In this document: positions 51,481 to 60,444 of the stretch, piece after piece | How the letters are laid out: every line of letters starts with the position of its first letter | Position numbering within the stretch: position 1 is the stretch's first letter | Source: Labilibaculum sp. | GTDB lineage: Bacteria > Bacteroidota > Bacteroidia > Bacteroidales > Marinifilaceae | Assembly (NCBI RefSeq): GCF_963664555.1 | Contig: NZ_OY761461.1 | Coordinates: 3,100,001 to 3,164,000 of the forward strand | Length of the DNA stretch: 64,000 nucleotides | Reading direction: 5' to 3' | Notes under the pieces: model-generated | The model's database searches: none | What the model saw: the letters and a program-made list of their open reading frames with translations, nothing else | What the model was told of the DNA's origin: nothing | Translations under genes and position numbers: made by a program

Positions 51481-51636
51481 GATCATTTGTTGCTGCAAAT
51501 ATTGCAGTACTTCGTATCTAAATGAACAGCTACAGACGTTATCAAAATTCATAGAAAATTATTTTGGATCAAGTCATACCCTGACATGTTTGGCTTGCTT
51601 AGAGTCAGAGCATGATGGACTTCTAATTTTGAGAAT

Positions 51637-51718
51637 GCGTTAGGGATTAAAATGAAAACCCCACAGCGAAGAATGAGCGAGGAGTTGTAATAGAAAGCCC
51701 GCCCGAAGGAAACGCCCA
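51637..51718. repeat. Possible conserved Bacteroidota intergenic element (GCGTTAGGGAT...AAGCCCG)
   Basis: The segment begins GCGTTAGGGATTAAAATG and ends GAAAGCCCGCCCGAAGGAAACGCCC. From memory, sequences with this start and end recur often in Bacteroidota intergenic regions; I cannot confirm copy number here, since the window holds just one. It is far more GC-rich than its surroundings and has the look of a structured RNA or mobile repeat. The rest of the 51322-51773 gap shows a CTGCAA/TTGCAG palindrome (51493-51507) and no gene. Confidence 0.35.
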
Positions 51719-51720
51719 TA

Positions 51721-51750
51721 AAAAAAGGCTGACACCCGAAAGTATCAGCC
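51721..51750 (-). terminator. Terminator at the end of the second glycan locus
   Basis: GGCTGACAC (51727-51735) and GTATCAGCC (51742-51750) pair with one mismatch; on the minus strand the stem is followed by TTTTTTTA. It lies 24 nt after the GH130 stop at 51774. Confidence 0.82.
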
Positions 51751-51773
51751 AATTAAAATCAAAACTAACCTAA

Positions 51774-52742
51774 TTATAATGAATTGTTTTTTATAAAATC
51801 GATCAGCTCATCGATGTAAGCAAAGCTCATTCCGACTACGGTATCTGCTGCGCCATAATAAACGGCAACTTTATTTCCTTCGGTTAATGCAGCACATGGA
51901 AACACTACATTAGGCACATCGCCAACCAACTCGTAAGGTGCTGCCGGAGCCAATAAATACGGCTGTGATCGGTACAAGACCTTATCGGGATTTTCCAGAT
52001 CCAGAAGGGCTGCTCCCATCGAATAACGGAATCCGTTGCAGGTATTGATTACCCCGTGGTAAAACATCAGCCAACCTTCGTTGGTGCGGACAGGAACTGA
52101 ACCGGCTCCAATTTTGGTACACTGCCATGCACTATCGGTGAAATTTGATACCTTCATTACACAACGGTGCTCTCCCCAATATTTCATATCGGGACTGTAA
52201 GAGATATAAATATCACCGAAAGGTGTGTGTCCGTTATCGCTTGGGCGGCTTAGCATTGCGTATTTTCCATCAATTTTCTCAGGAAACAAAACGCCGTTAC
52301 GGTTGAATGGTAAAAATGCATTTTCGCACTGGTGAAATGTCTTAAAATCGAAGGTGTAAGCGATACCGATTGTTGGTCCGTGGTACCCGTTGCACCAGGT
52401 AATCCAATAACGATCTTCGATCCAACAAACACGGGGATCGTATTTGTAATCGGAATCGATCATATCGGTGTTGCCTGCAACCATTTGAATGGGATCGTGA
52501 TTGATGTCCCAATTGATTCCATCTTTACTGAAACCGGCAAAAATATTCATTTGCACCGATTTATTATCGCAACGGAATACTCCGGCAAAGCCCTCCCCGA
52601 AAGGAACTACTGCACTATTAAAAATACTGTTGGATGTTGGTATGTCGTACCTTCCAATAACAGGATTTTGAGAAAATCTCCACATCACATCCTTACATCC
52701 TTCCGGCCTGTCTTCCCAAGGCATATTTGCTTTACTAGTCAT
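51774..52742 (-). CDS. GH130 (subfamily 2-like) beta-1,4-mannosyl-N-acetylglucosamine phosphorylase
   Basis: A 322-residue cytoplasmic propeller enzyme. The catalytic Asp102 lies in [10 protein letters not shown] (DPRV motif) and the short length plus [22 protein letters not shown] match the GH130_2 enzymes UhgbMP and BT1033, which phosphorolyse Man-beta-1,4-GlcNAc from the N-glycan core. It clearly differs from the longer GH130_1 enzyme at 34727. It is last in the operon, 46 nt after the sodium symporter. Confidence 0.85.
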   Translation of the reverse strand: MTSKANMPWEDRPEGCKDVMWRFSQNPVIGRYDIPTSNSIFNSAVVPFGEGFAGVFRCDNKSVQMNIFAGFSKDGINWDINHDPIQMVAGNTDMIDSDYKYDPRVCWIEDRYWITWCNGYHGPTIGIAYTFDFKTFHQCENAFLPFNRNGVLFPEKIDGKYAMLSRPSDNGHTPFGDIYISYSPDMKYWGEHRCVMKVSNFTDSAWQCTKIGAGSVPVRTNEGWLMFYHGVINTCNGFRYSMGAALLDLENPDKVLYRSQPYLLAPAAPYELVGDVPNVVFPCAALTEGNKVAVYYGAADTVVGMSFAYIDELIDFIKNNSL

Positions 52743-52788
52743 TTTTGCTTCGTTTATTCTTTATGAATTTGATTCTATCAATATCGTT

Positions 52789-54654
52789 TTAGTTTTCTTT
52801 GGTTTCATTTTTACAAAACTTATAATCTGCAGGATAATCTTCCAGCTTTTTGTACCATGTAAAATAGAGGATAATGCTCGTTATTATAAATAGTGCCACG
52901 ATCCATGACAATGAAGTGTACCTTCCAATCACAAAATAGATTGGGATGAGTGGTAACATCATTTGCCATCCTGCACCTATTGTGCAGTTGAACATGTCTT
53001 TTAAAAAATCGTTATTCGGCTTCGCTTTAGGATTCTGAGCTTTCAACTTTAAATAAACCGGTTTCCAGAATCCCCATGGACGAACACTTTCGTAGAATTT
53101 AATTAATACCTCATCGGATTCAGGTTTGGTAACCAAACTACCAATAAGCGATGCGGCAAAAGAGAATAGGAAAATGAAGGGAAAAGCATAAATTGGTGAT
53201 ACCTCGGGCAACGCAAGAGGTGCCACCAACGAAGCTATTAAACCGGCAAGCATTCCATAAAAATAGCCATAGCCATTGAATCTCCACCATACCCATTTTA
53301 AAAGGTTTGATGCTGTATAGCCGCCAAATAATGCTCCTACCAGCCATTTCATAACGGTGTCGATACTTTCGGCAAAAAAACCGAAGAATATTCCAACAAT
53401 TACCACAGCGAATGATGCCAAATAACTCATTCGAATGTATTTCTTTTGAGATGCATTCGGATTGATGAATTTTTTATAAATATCGTTTACAATATAGGCG
53501 GGTCCGGCATTTACATTTGCTGCAAAAGTGGACATGAAGGCCGCGATTAATCCTGCCAGTAATAATCCTTTGGCTCCATCGGGAATAAAATTATTCAAGG
53601 CATACGGCAAGACCATTTCAAAATCGATATTATTGCCCATCTTATTGAATTCGGGAGCCAGATAAACCAATGCCAATACTGCCAGCCCAGCAATCATCAA
53701 ATAACGGGGAACGAATAGTACCAAAGATACAATTCCACTCATTTTAGCTGCATCTTTAGGTGTTTCGGTAGAAAGTATACGCTGCATGTCGTAACTGGGA
53801 ACCGGTCCGGCAATACTCACCAATACCCCTTTAAAAATCATCATCATCATTAAAACCGAGAACAAATTATAGCCGTCGACATCAATTTTGTGGTTTACTG
53901 CAGGAATTAGATTGCTCCAATCCAAATCAAGAGTCCAGCCAAAAGAAATATCGGCCCAACCTGCAGGCACGGCTGCAGCAATCTGCTCCGGAGTAACTAA
54001 GGATACCGCAATTACACCTACCATGATACAGGCAATGGTCATAATTACAAACTGAAGAACTTCGGTAAAAACTACGGAATACATTCCCCCTTTTACAACA
54101 TACAAAGTGGTTAATCCCATAATGACTATGGCGTACATGTTCTCCGATTTTATGCCTAGTCCGAAAACAGAGGTGTGTAAATCCCAGGGAAAAAATGTTT
54201 GTGCAAATTTACCAACGCCGACAAATCCGTAGGTTATAAAGCCAATTACACTAATAATGGCAAACAGAACAACTATTAAATGCGAAAGTTGTGATCCTCT
54301 GCCATCACCAAAACGGGTTTTCAACCACTCAGCTCCTGTCATTACATTCGAACGCCGTAACCAAATAGCCATAAACATCATCAGGAAAATTTGATTCCAA
54401 ACCGGCCACAACCATGGAATCCACAATGACTTTAAACCATAAACGAACAAAATGGTAACCGTCCACATGGTACCGGTGATATCGAACATACCCGACGCAT
54501 TCGAAATTCCAAGCATGTACCATGGTATTTTATTTCCTCCCAAAAAGTAATTGGAAAGGTTTTTCGATACTTTCAATGATAAAAAATAACCAATAAATAT
54601 GCTTAAAATAATGTATCCTACAATTATCGATAGATCGAGTATAGATAAGTTCAT
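52789..54654 (-). CDS. Sodium:solute symporter (SSS family)
   Basis: A 621-residue inner-membrane protein with 13 or 14 membrane segments. SSS signatures include LGGNKIPWYMLGISNASGMFDI, the GAEWLKTRFGDGRGSQ loop, and GLIAAFMSTFAANVNAGPAYIVNDIYKKFINP. The C-terminal extension (about 520-621) is longer than average. It should import a sugar or amino sugar with sodium. Its place next to the GH130_2 gene suggests Man-GlcNAc or mannose as cargo. It lies 10 nt after the MFS gene. Confidence 0.88.
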   Translation of the reverse strand: MNLSILDLSIIVGYIILSIFIGYFLSLKVSKNLSNYFLGGNKIPWYMLGISNASGMFDITGTMWTVTILFVYGLKSLWIPWLWPVWNQIFLMMFMAIWLRRSNVMTGAEWLKTRFGDGRGSQLSHLIVVLFAIISVIGFITYGFVGVGKFAQTFFPWDLHTSVFGLGIKSENMYAIVIMGLTTLYVVKGGMYSVVFTEVLQFVIMTIACIMVGVIAVSLVTPEQIAAAVPAGWADISFGWTLDLDWSNLIPAVNHKIDVDGYNLFSVLMMMMIFKGVLVSIAGPVPSYDMQRILSTETPKDAAKMSGIVSLVLFVPRYLMIAGLAVLALVYLAPEFNKMGNNIDFEMVLPYALNNFIPDGAKGLLLAGLIAAFMSTFAANVNAGPAYIVNDIYKKFINPNASQKKYIRMSYLASFAVVIVGIFFGFFAESIDTVMKWLVGALFGGYTASNLLKWVWWRFNGYGYFYGMLAGLIASLVAPLALPEVSPIYAFPFIFLFSFAASLIGSLVTKPESDEVLIKFYESVRPWGFWKPVYLKLKAQNPKAKPNNDFLKDMFNCTIGAGWQMMLPLIPIYFVIGRYTSLSWIVALFIITSIILYFTWYKKLEDYPADYKFCKNETKEN

Positions 54655-54664
54655 CTAATAAAAA

Positions 54665-55957
54665 TTAAATTTTATTTTCATCTGCTTCGCTTTCTTCAGA
54701 ATGAACAAAAGGAACAAATTTTGCGACTAACAGAGATGGAATTACAACAACAAGTATGCATATAAAAAATAACTTATAGCCTAACCAATCGCTCATAAAA
54801 CCACTTAACATACCCGGCAGCATAATACCAAGATTCATGATTCCTGTAGCAAATGCATAGTGAGCCATTTTATATTTCCCCGGAGCAACTTGCTGCATCA
54901 TAAACAACATTAAACCCACAAAGCCAAAACCATATACAAAGTATTCAACCACAACTGCAGATCCAATTAGAAATATACTTTCCGGGCGGTAAACGGCCAA
55001 TAGAGCGTAAATTATGAATTGAACATTAAAAATACAAACAAGAGTGAATAAAGATTTTTTTAATCCCCGTGCGGAAATATAATAGCCTGCTATAATTGAA
55101 CCCAGAACAAAAGCTCCGGAACCAAATACGCCATAAATAATGCCTATTTGCGAAGTGCTAAGTCCCAAACCTCCCTCTTCGATTGTGGCTTTAAAAAACA
55201 AAGGTGCTATTTTAATGGCAAAGCCTTCGGTAAATCGGTACAAGATGATAAAAACAATAAACCAACCAATGTGTTTTTTCTGGAAAAAGGTTTTTATAAC
55301 ATCCCACAAGGTTTTAAATCCCTCATTTAACGATGCAACTTCGCTGCTTGCATTTCCTCCTGATGGTAACATTTTAATATGATACAAAGCCAATGAAATC
55401 ATTATTATTGAGTAGGTAAGCATAACAGCCATCCAAGCATGTAATACACCAAAACGTTCTTCGAGAATACCTGCTAAATAAACAAAAGCACCAGCAGTTA
55501 AAATTTTTGCAATGTTATACGACGCACCTTGCCATCCAATATATTTTGCTTGTTCTTTTCCTGATAAAACACTTAGGTAAACTCCATCGGCAGCAATATC
55601 GTGGGTTGCACCACTAACGGCGATAACAGCTAATAAAGCAATAGAATAGGTAAAAAAACTATCGAATGGCAGGGCCAATGCGACCAGAGCGAATGTAAAT
55701 CCTGTTACAAGTTGCGTTGCAACAACAAAATGCTTTTTTGTTTTAAACATTTCCAATATTGGACTCCATAGTGGTTTTAATGTCCAAGGCAACATGATGA
55801 GCGAGGTCCAAAATGCAATTAACGAATCGGAAATTTCGAAACTCTTAAACATAAGCACGGATGCTTGAGCAATAGCGACAAATGGTAAGCCCATCGCAAA
55901 ATATGCAGTGGGAATCCAAGTAGCCGGATGTTTTGGTTTGTTATTGGTTTTTGACAT
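54665..55957 (-). CDS. MFS transporter, PAT/AmpG-like
   Basis: A 430-residue protein with 12 membrane segments. WIPTAYFAMGLPFVAIAQASVLMFKSFEISDS, MLPWTLKPLWSPILEMF and SGATHDIAADGVYLSVLSG (a DxxADG motif) match the PAT family, which includes AmpG, the importer of GlcNAc-anhydromuropeptides. A role in uptake of GlcNAc-containing oligosaccharides is therefore attractive here. It sits 26 nt after GH92 and 10 nt before the sodium symporter. Confidence 0.83.
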   Translation of the reverse strand: MSKTNNKPKHPATWIPTAYFAMGLPFVAIAQASVLMFKSFEISDSLIAFWTSLIMLPWTLKPLWSPILEMFKTKKHFVVATQLVTGFTFALVALALPFDSFFTYSIALLAVIAVSGATHDIAADGVYLSVLSGKEQAKYIGWQGASYNIAKILTAGAFVYLAGILEERFGVLHAWMAVMLTYSIIMISLALYHIKMLPSGGNASSEVASLNEGFKTLWDVIKTFFQKKHIGWFIVFIILYRFTEGFAIKIAPLFFKATIEEGGLGLSTSQIGIIYGVFGSGAFVLGSIIAGYYISARGLKKSLFTLVCIFNVQFIIYALLAVYRPESIFLIGSAVVVEYFVYGFGFVGLMLFMMQQVAPGKYKMAHYAFATGIMNLGIMLPGMLSGFMSDWLGYKLFFICILVVVIPSLLVAKFVPFVHSEESEADENKI

Positions 55958-55983
55958 TAGTATTTAACAGGTGTTATTAGATT

Positions 55984-58221
55984 TTATTTTTTTAGAAAAA
56001 ATTCCAGTTTTCCTCCTTCGCTTATTGTTTTGTGAGTAATGAAATAAGAGTTTTGTTTCTTTCCATCAATCATCATTTTATCAATAAACAAATCGCCTTT
56101 ATTCTTACGATGTATAATGATTTCAAAAGTTTTTCCTGAATAAAATTCGGGATCGAGCTGTATGGTTATTCTATCGAAAACAGGGCTTGTAATAGCATAA
56201 TCGGTATCTCCCGGACAAACAGGGTATATTCCCATCATGCTGTAGATTACCCATGCAGATAAGGTGCCGCAGTCGTCATTCCCAGGTATGCCATCAGGAG
56301 CATTTTTGTAATAAGTATCGATTAATCGGCGAACTTCTTTTTGCGTTCTCCACTCTTCACCTTTGGTATAGTTGAATAAGTATGGATAGTGAATATCTGG
56401 TTCATTCGCCATATCGAACAATCCTTCGTCAAAAACCATCTGTAATTTGTTTACAAACTTCTTCTTTCCGCCCATTAATTGGGTCAGGCCTTTTATATCG
56501 TGCGGAACACAAAAGGTATATTGCCATGCTGTTCCTTCGTGAAAGCCTGGGCTTGGTTCAAAGTTTTCGCCTTGTTTTGGATCAAAATTTGTTAAGAAAT
56601 CACCATTTCCCAAGCGAGGGCGAATCATTCCGAATTTCTGATCGAAATATTCTTTGTAACGAAGAGATTGATTCAGGAATTTCTTGTAATCCTCCTTTTT
56701 ATCAAGAGCCTTGGCGAATTGTGCCAAATTCCAATCGGCAATATAATATTCCAAAGCATGAGAAACCGAGTTGTCAAACTCCTCAACCAAAGGCACATAT
56801 CCTTTTGCTAAATAATGATCGATATCTGGCCGCAGTTTGTTATTTTTCCCTTCAGTCGTTGCAGATTTCACCATTGCAGAATAGGCAGCTTCTACATCAA
56901 AATCTGTTAATCCACGCAAGTAAGAATCAACAATAACCGGAATTGCCGGATCACCTTCCATAACGTGTGTTTCTTTGCTGTTTAGCTCCCATTTTGGTAA
57001 CCATCCGCTTTCCTTGTACATGTCTACCATCGATCGAACCATGTCTTGCTGCTCCTGAGGATATAACAAGGCCATTAATGGGTGGAAATTTCGATAAGTA
57101 TCCCACAAAGAAAATACGGTATAACGATTGCAATCTTTGGTCTCGCGAATTTCGAAAGATTCCATAGCCGGATATTGTCCGTTTACATCGTTTATGATGT
57201 TTGGATGAATTTGCGTGTGATACAAAGCGGTATAAAATATTGTTTTTTGGTCTTCGGTTCCGCCTTCCACTTTTACCCTGCTCAAAGTACTATTCCATTC
57301 CTGTGCAGCCTGCAATCTTGTTTTGTCAAAATCGAACTGATTCGATTCAGCATTCAAATTCATTCTTGCATTGGCAATACTTACATATGATACGCCAACT
57401 TCTGCAATTATTTGTTCGTTCGTGTTGGTATCAAATGTAAAATAAGCTCCAATTTCGTCACCAAATAACTCCTGTGTGTAGTTTTTGTAATATTTGAACT
57501 GACCATCGGTATCGCTCCAGGCAGATTCGGCTTGCATTTCGGGCATTTTTTTCCACACCCCAAATTCTTCCGCTTTTTTACTGAAGCGTGCCACAAAATA
57601 AACCGGACGTTCCGAACCATCATTGTAACAAAAACTTCCTGTCATGCGGGAACCTTCTATTTCCTGATTGTTTACGATCCTAACCTTTGCACCCGTTTCG
57701 TTGGTTAAACCCAAACCTAAATTTAAAAGTACATTCGATTTCCCTTTTGGAAAAGTATAGCGACTGATACCGGTTCTTTTGGTAGAACTCAGCTCTGCTT
57801 TAATTCCATACTTTTCCAAGTCGGTTGCATAATAACCTGGTGTCGCCTCCTGATTTGTCATGATAGATCCGTATGCTTTATGATCTGCATTGACTTCACC
57901 GGTAGTCGGCATCAATAAAATAACGCCCAAATCGGGACAACCAACACCACTTAGGTTTACATGTGAAAATCCGGTAAGAAAAGAATTATCCCAGGAATAT
58001 GGTGTTGACCACCATCGGGCATCTTTGTCGTAGGTATTCAAATCGGATCCGGAAACATTAAACGGACTTACTGAGACCATTCCCCGTGGTACAATTGCTC
58101 CCGGATTTGTGGTACCAAAATTAGTCGTTCCAATAAATGGATTTACGTAATCGACAAATTGAGCAAAACCATTTATGCTTAGAAAAAACAGAATCAAAAT
58201 TCCTGATAAGCGCTTCATCAA
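55984..58221 (-). CDS. GH92 alpha-mannosidase
   Basis: A 745-residue secreted, calcium-dependent alpha-mannosidase (signal peptide ending GFAQ). N-terminal beta-sandwich (FVDYVNPFIGTTNFGTTNPGAIVPRGMVSVSPFNVSG), then the (alpha/alpha)6 barrel with SLWDTYRNFHPLMALLYP, the acid in HEGTAWQYTFCVPHDIKGL and the base pair in GNDDCGTLSAWVIYSMMGIYPVCPG. GH92 enzymes trim alpha-1,2, 1,3, 1,4 or 1,6 mannose from N-glycans or yeast mannan; the linkage is not readable. The ORF starts MMKR; the second Met is equally likely. A 210-nt leader with a structured GC-rich island precedes it. Confidence 0.9.
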   Translation of the reverse strand: MMKRLSGILILFFLSINGFAQFVDYVNPFIGTTNFGTTNPGAIVPRGMVSVSPFNVSGSDLNTYDKDARWWSTPYSWDNSFLTGFSHVNLSGVGCPDLGVILLMPTTGEVNADHKAYGSIMTNQEATPGYYATDLEKYGIKAELSSTKRTGISRYTFPKGKSNVLLNLGLGLTNETGAKVRIVNNQEIEGSRMTGSFCYNDGSERPVYFVARFSKKAEEFGVWKKMPEMQAESAWSDTDGQFKYYKNYTQELFGDEIGAYFTFDTNTNEQIIAEVGVSYVSIANARMNLNAESNQFDFDKTRLQAAQEWNSTLSRVKVEGGTEDQKTIFYTALYHTQIHPNIINDVNGQYPAMESFEIRETKDCNRYTVFSLWDTYRNFHPLMALLYPQEQQDMVRSMVDMYKESGWLPKWELNSKETHVMEGDPAIPVIVDSYLRGLTDFDVEAAYSAMVKSATTEGKNNKLRPDIDHYLAKGYVPLVEEFDNSVSHALEYYIADWNLAQFAKALDKKEDYKKFLNQSLRYKEYFDQKFGMIRPRLGNGDFLTNFDPKQGENFEPSPGFHEGTAWQYTFCVPHDIKGLTQLMGGKKKFVNKLQMVFDEGLFDMANEPDIHYPYLFNYTKGEEWRTQKEVRRLIDTYYKNAPDGIPGNDDCGTLSAWVIYSMMGIYPVCPGDTDYAITSPVFDRITIQLDPEFYSGKTFEIIIHRKNKGDLFIDKMMIDGKKQNSYFITHKTISEGGKLEFFLKK

Positions 58222-58261
58222 GTTGAGTTTTGTTAGGTTGTAATTCTAAATTAAAATAATA

Positions 58262-58301
58262 CCGAACGGGAATTGGGCCAGCCAAGCTCTTCCCCGAACG
58301 G
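58262..58301 (-). promoter_or_regulatory. Direct repeats and hairpin in the GH92 leader
   Basis: CCGTTCGG occurs twice on the minus strand (58301-58294 and 58269-58262), 32 bp apart, or three helical turns. Between them GGGAA and TTGG can pair with CCAA and TTCCC to form a bulged hairpin. It is a GC-rich island in AT-rich DNA, 41-80 nt before the GH92 start, and could be an operator pair or an RNA control element for GH92, MFS, SSS and GH130. Confidence 0.45.
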
Positions 58302-58432
58302 TTACTAATTTCTAATCTATTAGTCAAATAAAAGCTTTATGGATTAAAAGCAGATTAATTTTAAGATTAATCACTCGTTACATTCATTAATCCTTATAAA
58401 AATAACCAAAGACTTAGAAACTGTTTAAAAAT

Positions 58433-60442
58433 TTATCCTTTAGCTTCTCTAATTTCGATAGCCTGTCCTCCACTATTCTGCATTTTCACATGCAATTTTG
58501 TTTTGCAGTCTACGTCCATTTTAAAAATTTTTATTTCGGTTGGATTGTCACTTAAGCTAGTGTTATCTGTATCAGAATAAATGGTTGCTTCGTACTTTTT
58601 TTCTGCATCCAAAAAGCCTAAATCCAAATCAATTTCTCTGGTATTTTCATCGGTAATGGCACCAATGTACCAATTCGAATCTTTCCGACGGGCAACAGCA
58701 TATACATCTCCAATTTCTGCTGCCAATACTTTAGATTCTTCGAAATCTGCCGGCAGATTCACAAAAAACTGAAAAGCCGGCTGATCTTCGTAATTACTAA
58801 TCATATCAGAAGCCATTTGCAAAGGACTGTACAAACAAACCCACAAAGCCAATTGCTTCGCTAAGGTGGTATTTACCCGGCTATTGCCTTTGTCGTTGCT
58901 GTTCCATTTAATGTAATCCTTTCGGTTTTTGTACAAAATATCAAAAGTTCCAGGCGTGTAATCAATTGATCCTCCCAAACAACGGGTAAATGGCAAAATA
59001 ACATGATGCTCCGGCGGATTTCCCTCACTCCATCCGTTCCATTCCATTCCCCGGGCTCCTTCGCGTGTCATCATGTTTGGATAAGTACGGCTGATTCCTG
59101 TCGCTTTTATTGGTTCGTGTGCATCCACCATCAAATGATATTTGGCCGCAGTTTCCACTACTTTTCGATAATGTTGTACCATTTTTTGTCCGTGATGAAA
59201 CTGACCGTTAGGAATTGGTCCGGCATATCCTGTTTTCACTACCCTAATGCCATTATCATGCAATTTCGAAAAGGCTTTATCCATACTTTCTTCATAAAAG
59301 ATATAATCTCCGCCTGTTTCGTGATGTCCTATTAATTCAACGCCTTTTGACTTTGCATAGCTCACAATTTCATCAAAATCGAAATCGGGATAAGATGTTA
59401 CCTGATCGAATGCCTTTGGCTTCCCCCAATTTTCCCAGCCTGTGTTCCAACCTTCGGCCAAAACTGCCTGAATATTGTTATCTGCAGCAAAATCAATGTA
59501 TTTTTTCATATTTGTGGTTGTCGCTCCATGAATTGGCCCCGGAGTCCAGGTTTCAACCCCCAAATGCATTCCCCACCAAATACCAACATATTTCATGGGT
59601 TGAATCCATTTCGTATCTGGAATTGCACAAGGCTCATTCAAATTCTGAATTAAATTCGATTCAACTAAGCCTGCCGCATTTTTGCATAGCATTACTGTTC
59701 TCCATGGAGACAGTAATGAACCTTTTGCTTTTACTTTCACTCCATCGGGCCAAGGAACCAAATTCGCTTGAAAATTAGTGCTACCCGTATTCTTCAAAGT
59801 CATTCCTGCATAATTCGTCAGGTTTGCCTCATGAATACTCACGTAATAACCCGATTCCATTTTTACCGTAATTGGTGTATTCGCATCTGGTACTTCGCTT
59901 AATTGGGTAGTTCTATAAAGCATTTCATAAGAATCAAAATTTGCAGGAATCGACCATGCTGTTCCATTTTTAGCAAAATTGAATTCTGTTAATTCCTTAG
60001 TAATGTTAATACTATCGATGCCATTTTGCTGAGGGATTTCATATCTGAAACCCAATCCATCATCGAACAAACGCACATATAACTTCAAATCATTATTTGC
60101 ATGATTTTTTAAGGAAACTATTAGCTCATTGTACTTTTCGAGTATGCTATCATTTGGTCCCCAAACTGGTTTCCAATTCTCATTCTTTTCATTTCTTACT
60201 ACATTAATAATTCGCAAGCCATCGGTAAACAAAGAATCTTCCCGCAATTCCATCCCTAATCTTGAATCAGAGAATATTTGATTTTTATTGGTTTGAAGCT
60301 TATAAAACGCCTGTCCATTCTCATTCACTTTCAGGTCAAAAGCAATTTCACCATTGGGTGATAACAAGTCAACGCTTTTACTCGATTCGCATGCAGAAAA
60401 CAGCAAGACTGACAGCAATACTACAATTGTCATTTTATTCAT
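58433..60442 (-). CDS. GH97 alpha-glucosidase-type enzyme, lipoprotein
   Basis: A 669-residue lipoprotein (lipobox FSAC, Cys18) with the three GH97 parts: N-terminal beta-super-sandwich, TIM barrel (YVGIWWGMHLGVETWTPG; VLAEGWNTGWENWG) and C-terminal beta domain. VDAHEPIKATGISRTYPNMMTREGARGMEW retains the glutamates of the inverting SusB-type group rather than the Asp nucleophile of the retaining alpha-galactosidases, so an alpha-glucosidase is favoured. It starts 2 nt after the GH65 stop, indicating tight coupling. Confidence 0.87.
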   Translation of the reverse strand: MNKMTIVVLLSVLLFSACESSKSVDLLSPNGEIAFDLKVNENGQAFYKLQTNKNQIFSDSRLGMELREDSLFTDGLRIINVVRNEKNENWKPVWGPNDSILEKYNELIVSLKNHANNDLKLYVRLFDDGLGFRYEIPQQNGIDSINITKELTEFNFAKNGTAWSIPANFDSYEMLYRTTQLSEVPDANTPITVKMESGYYVSIHEANLTNYAGMTLKNTGSTNFQANLVPWPDGVKVKAKGSLLSPWRTVMLCKNAAGLVESNLIQNLNEPCAIPDTKWIQPMKYVGIWWGMHLGVETWTPGPIHGATTTNMKKYIDFAADNNIQAVLAEGWNTGWENWGKPKAFDQVTSYPDFDFDEIVSYAKSKGVELIGHHETGGDYIFYEESMDKAFSKLHDNGIRVVKTGYAGPIPNGQFHHGQKMVQHYRKVVETAAKYHLMVDAHEPIKATGISRTYPNMMTREGARGMEWNGWSEGNPPEHHVILPFTRCLGGSIDYTPGTFDILYKNRKDYIKWNSNDKGNSRVNTTLAKQLALWVCLYSPLQMASDMISNYEDQPAFQFFVNLPADFEESKVLAAEIGDVYAVARRKDSNWYIGAITDENTREIDLDLGFLDAEKKYEATIYSDTDNTSLSDNPTEIKIFKMDVDCKTKLHVKMQNSGGQAIEIREAKG

Positions 60443-60444
60443 AA

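Noticed and set aside
51549..51752. 67-codon minus frame after the second glycan locus
   Set aside because: It spans the operon terminator and the GC-rich intergenic element; no protein family pattern.
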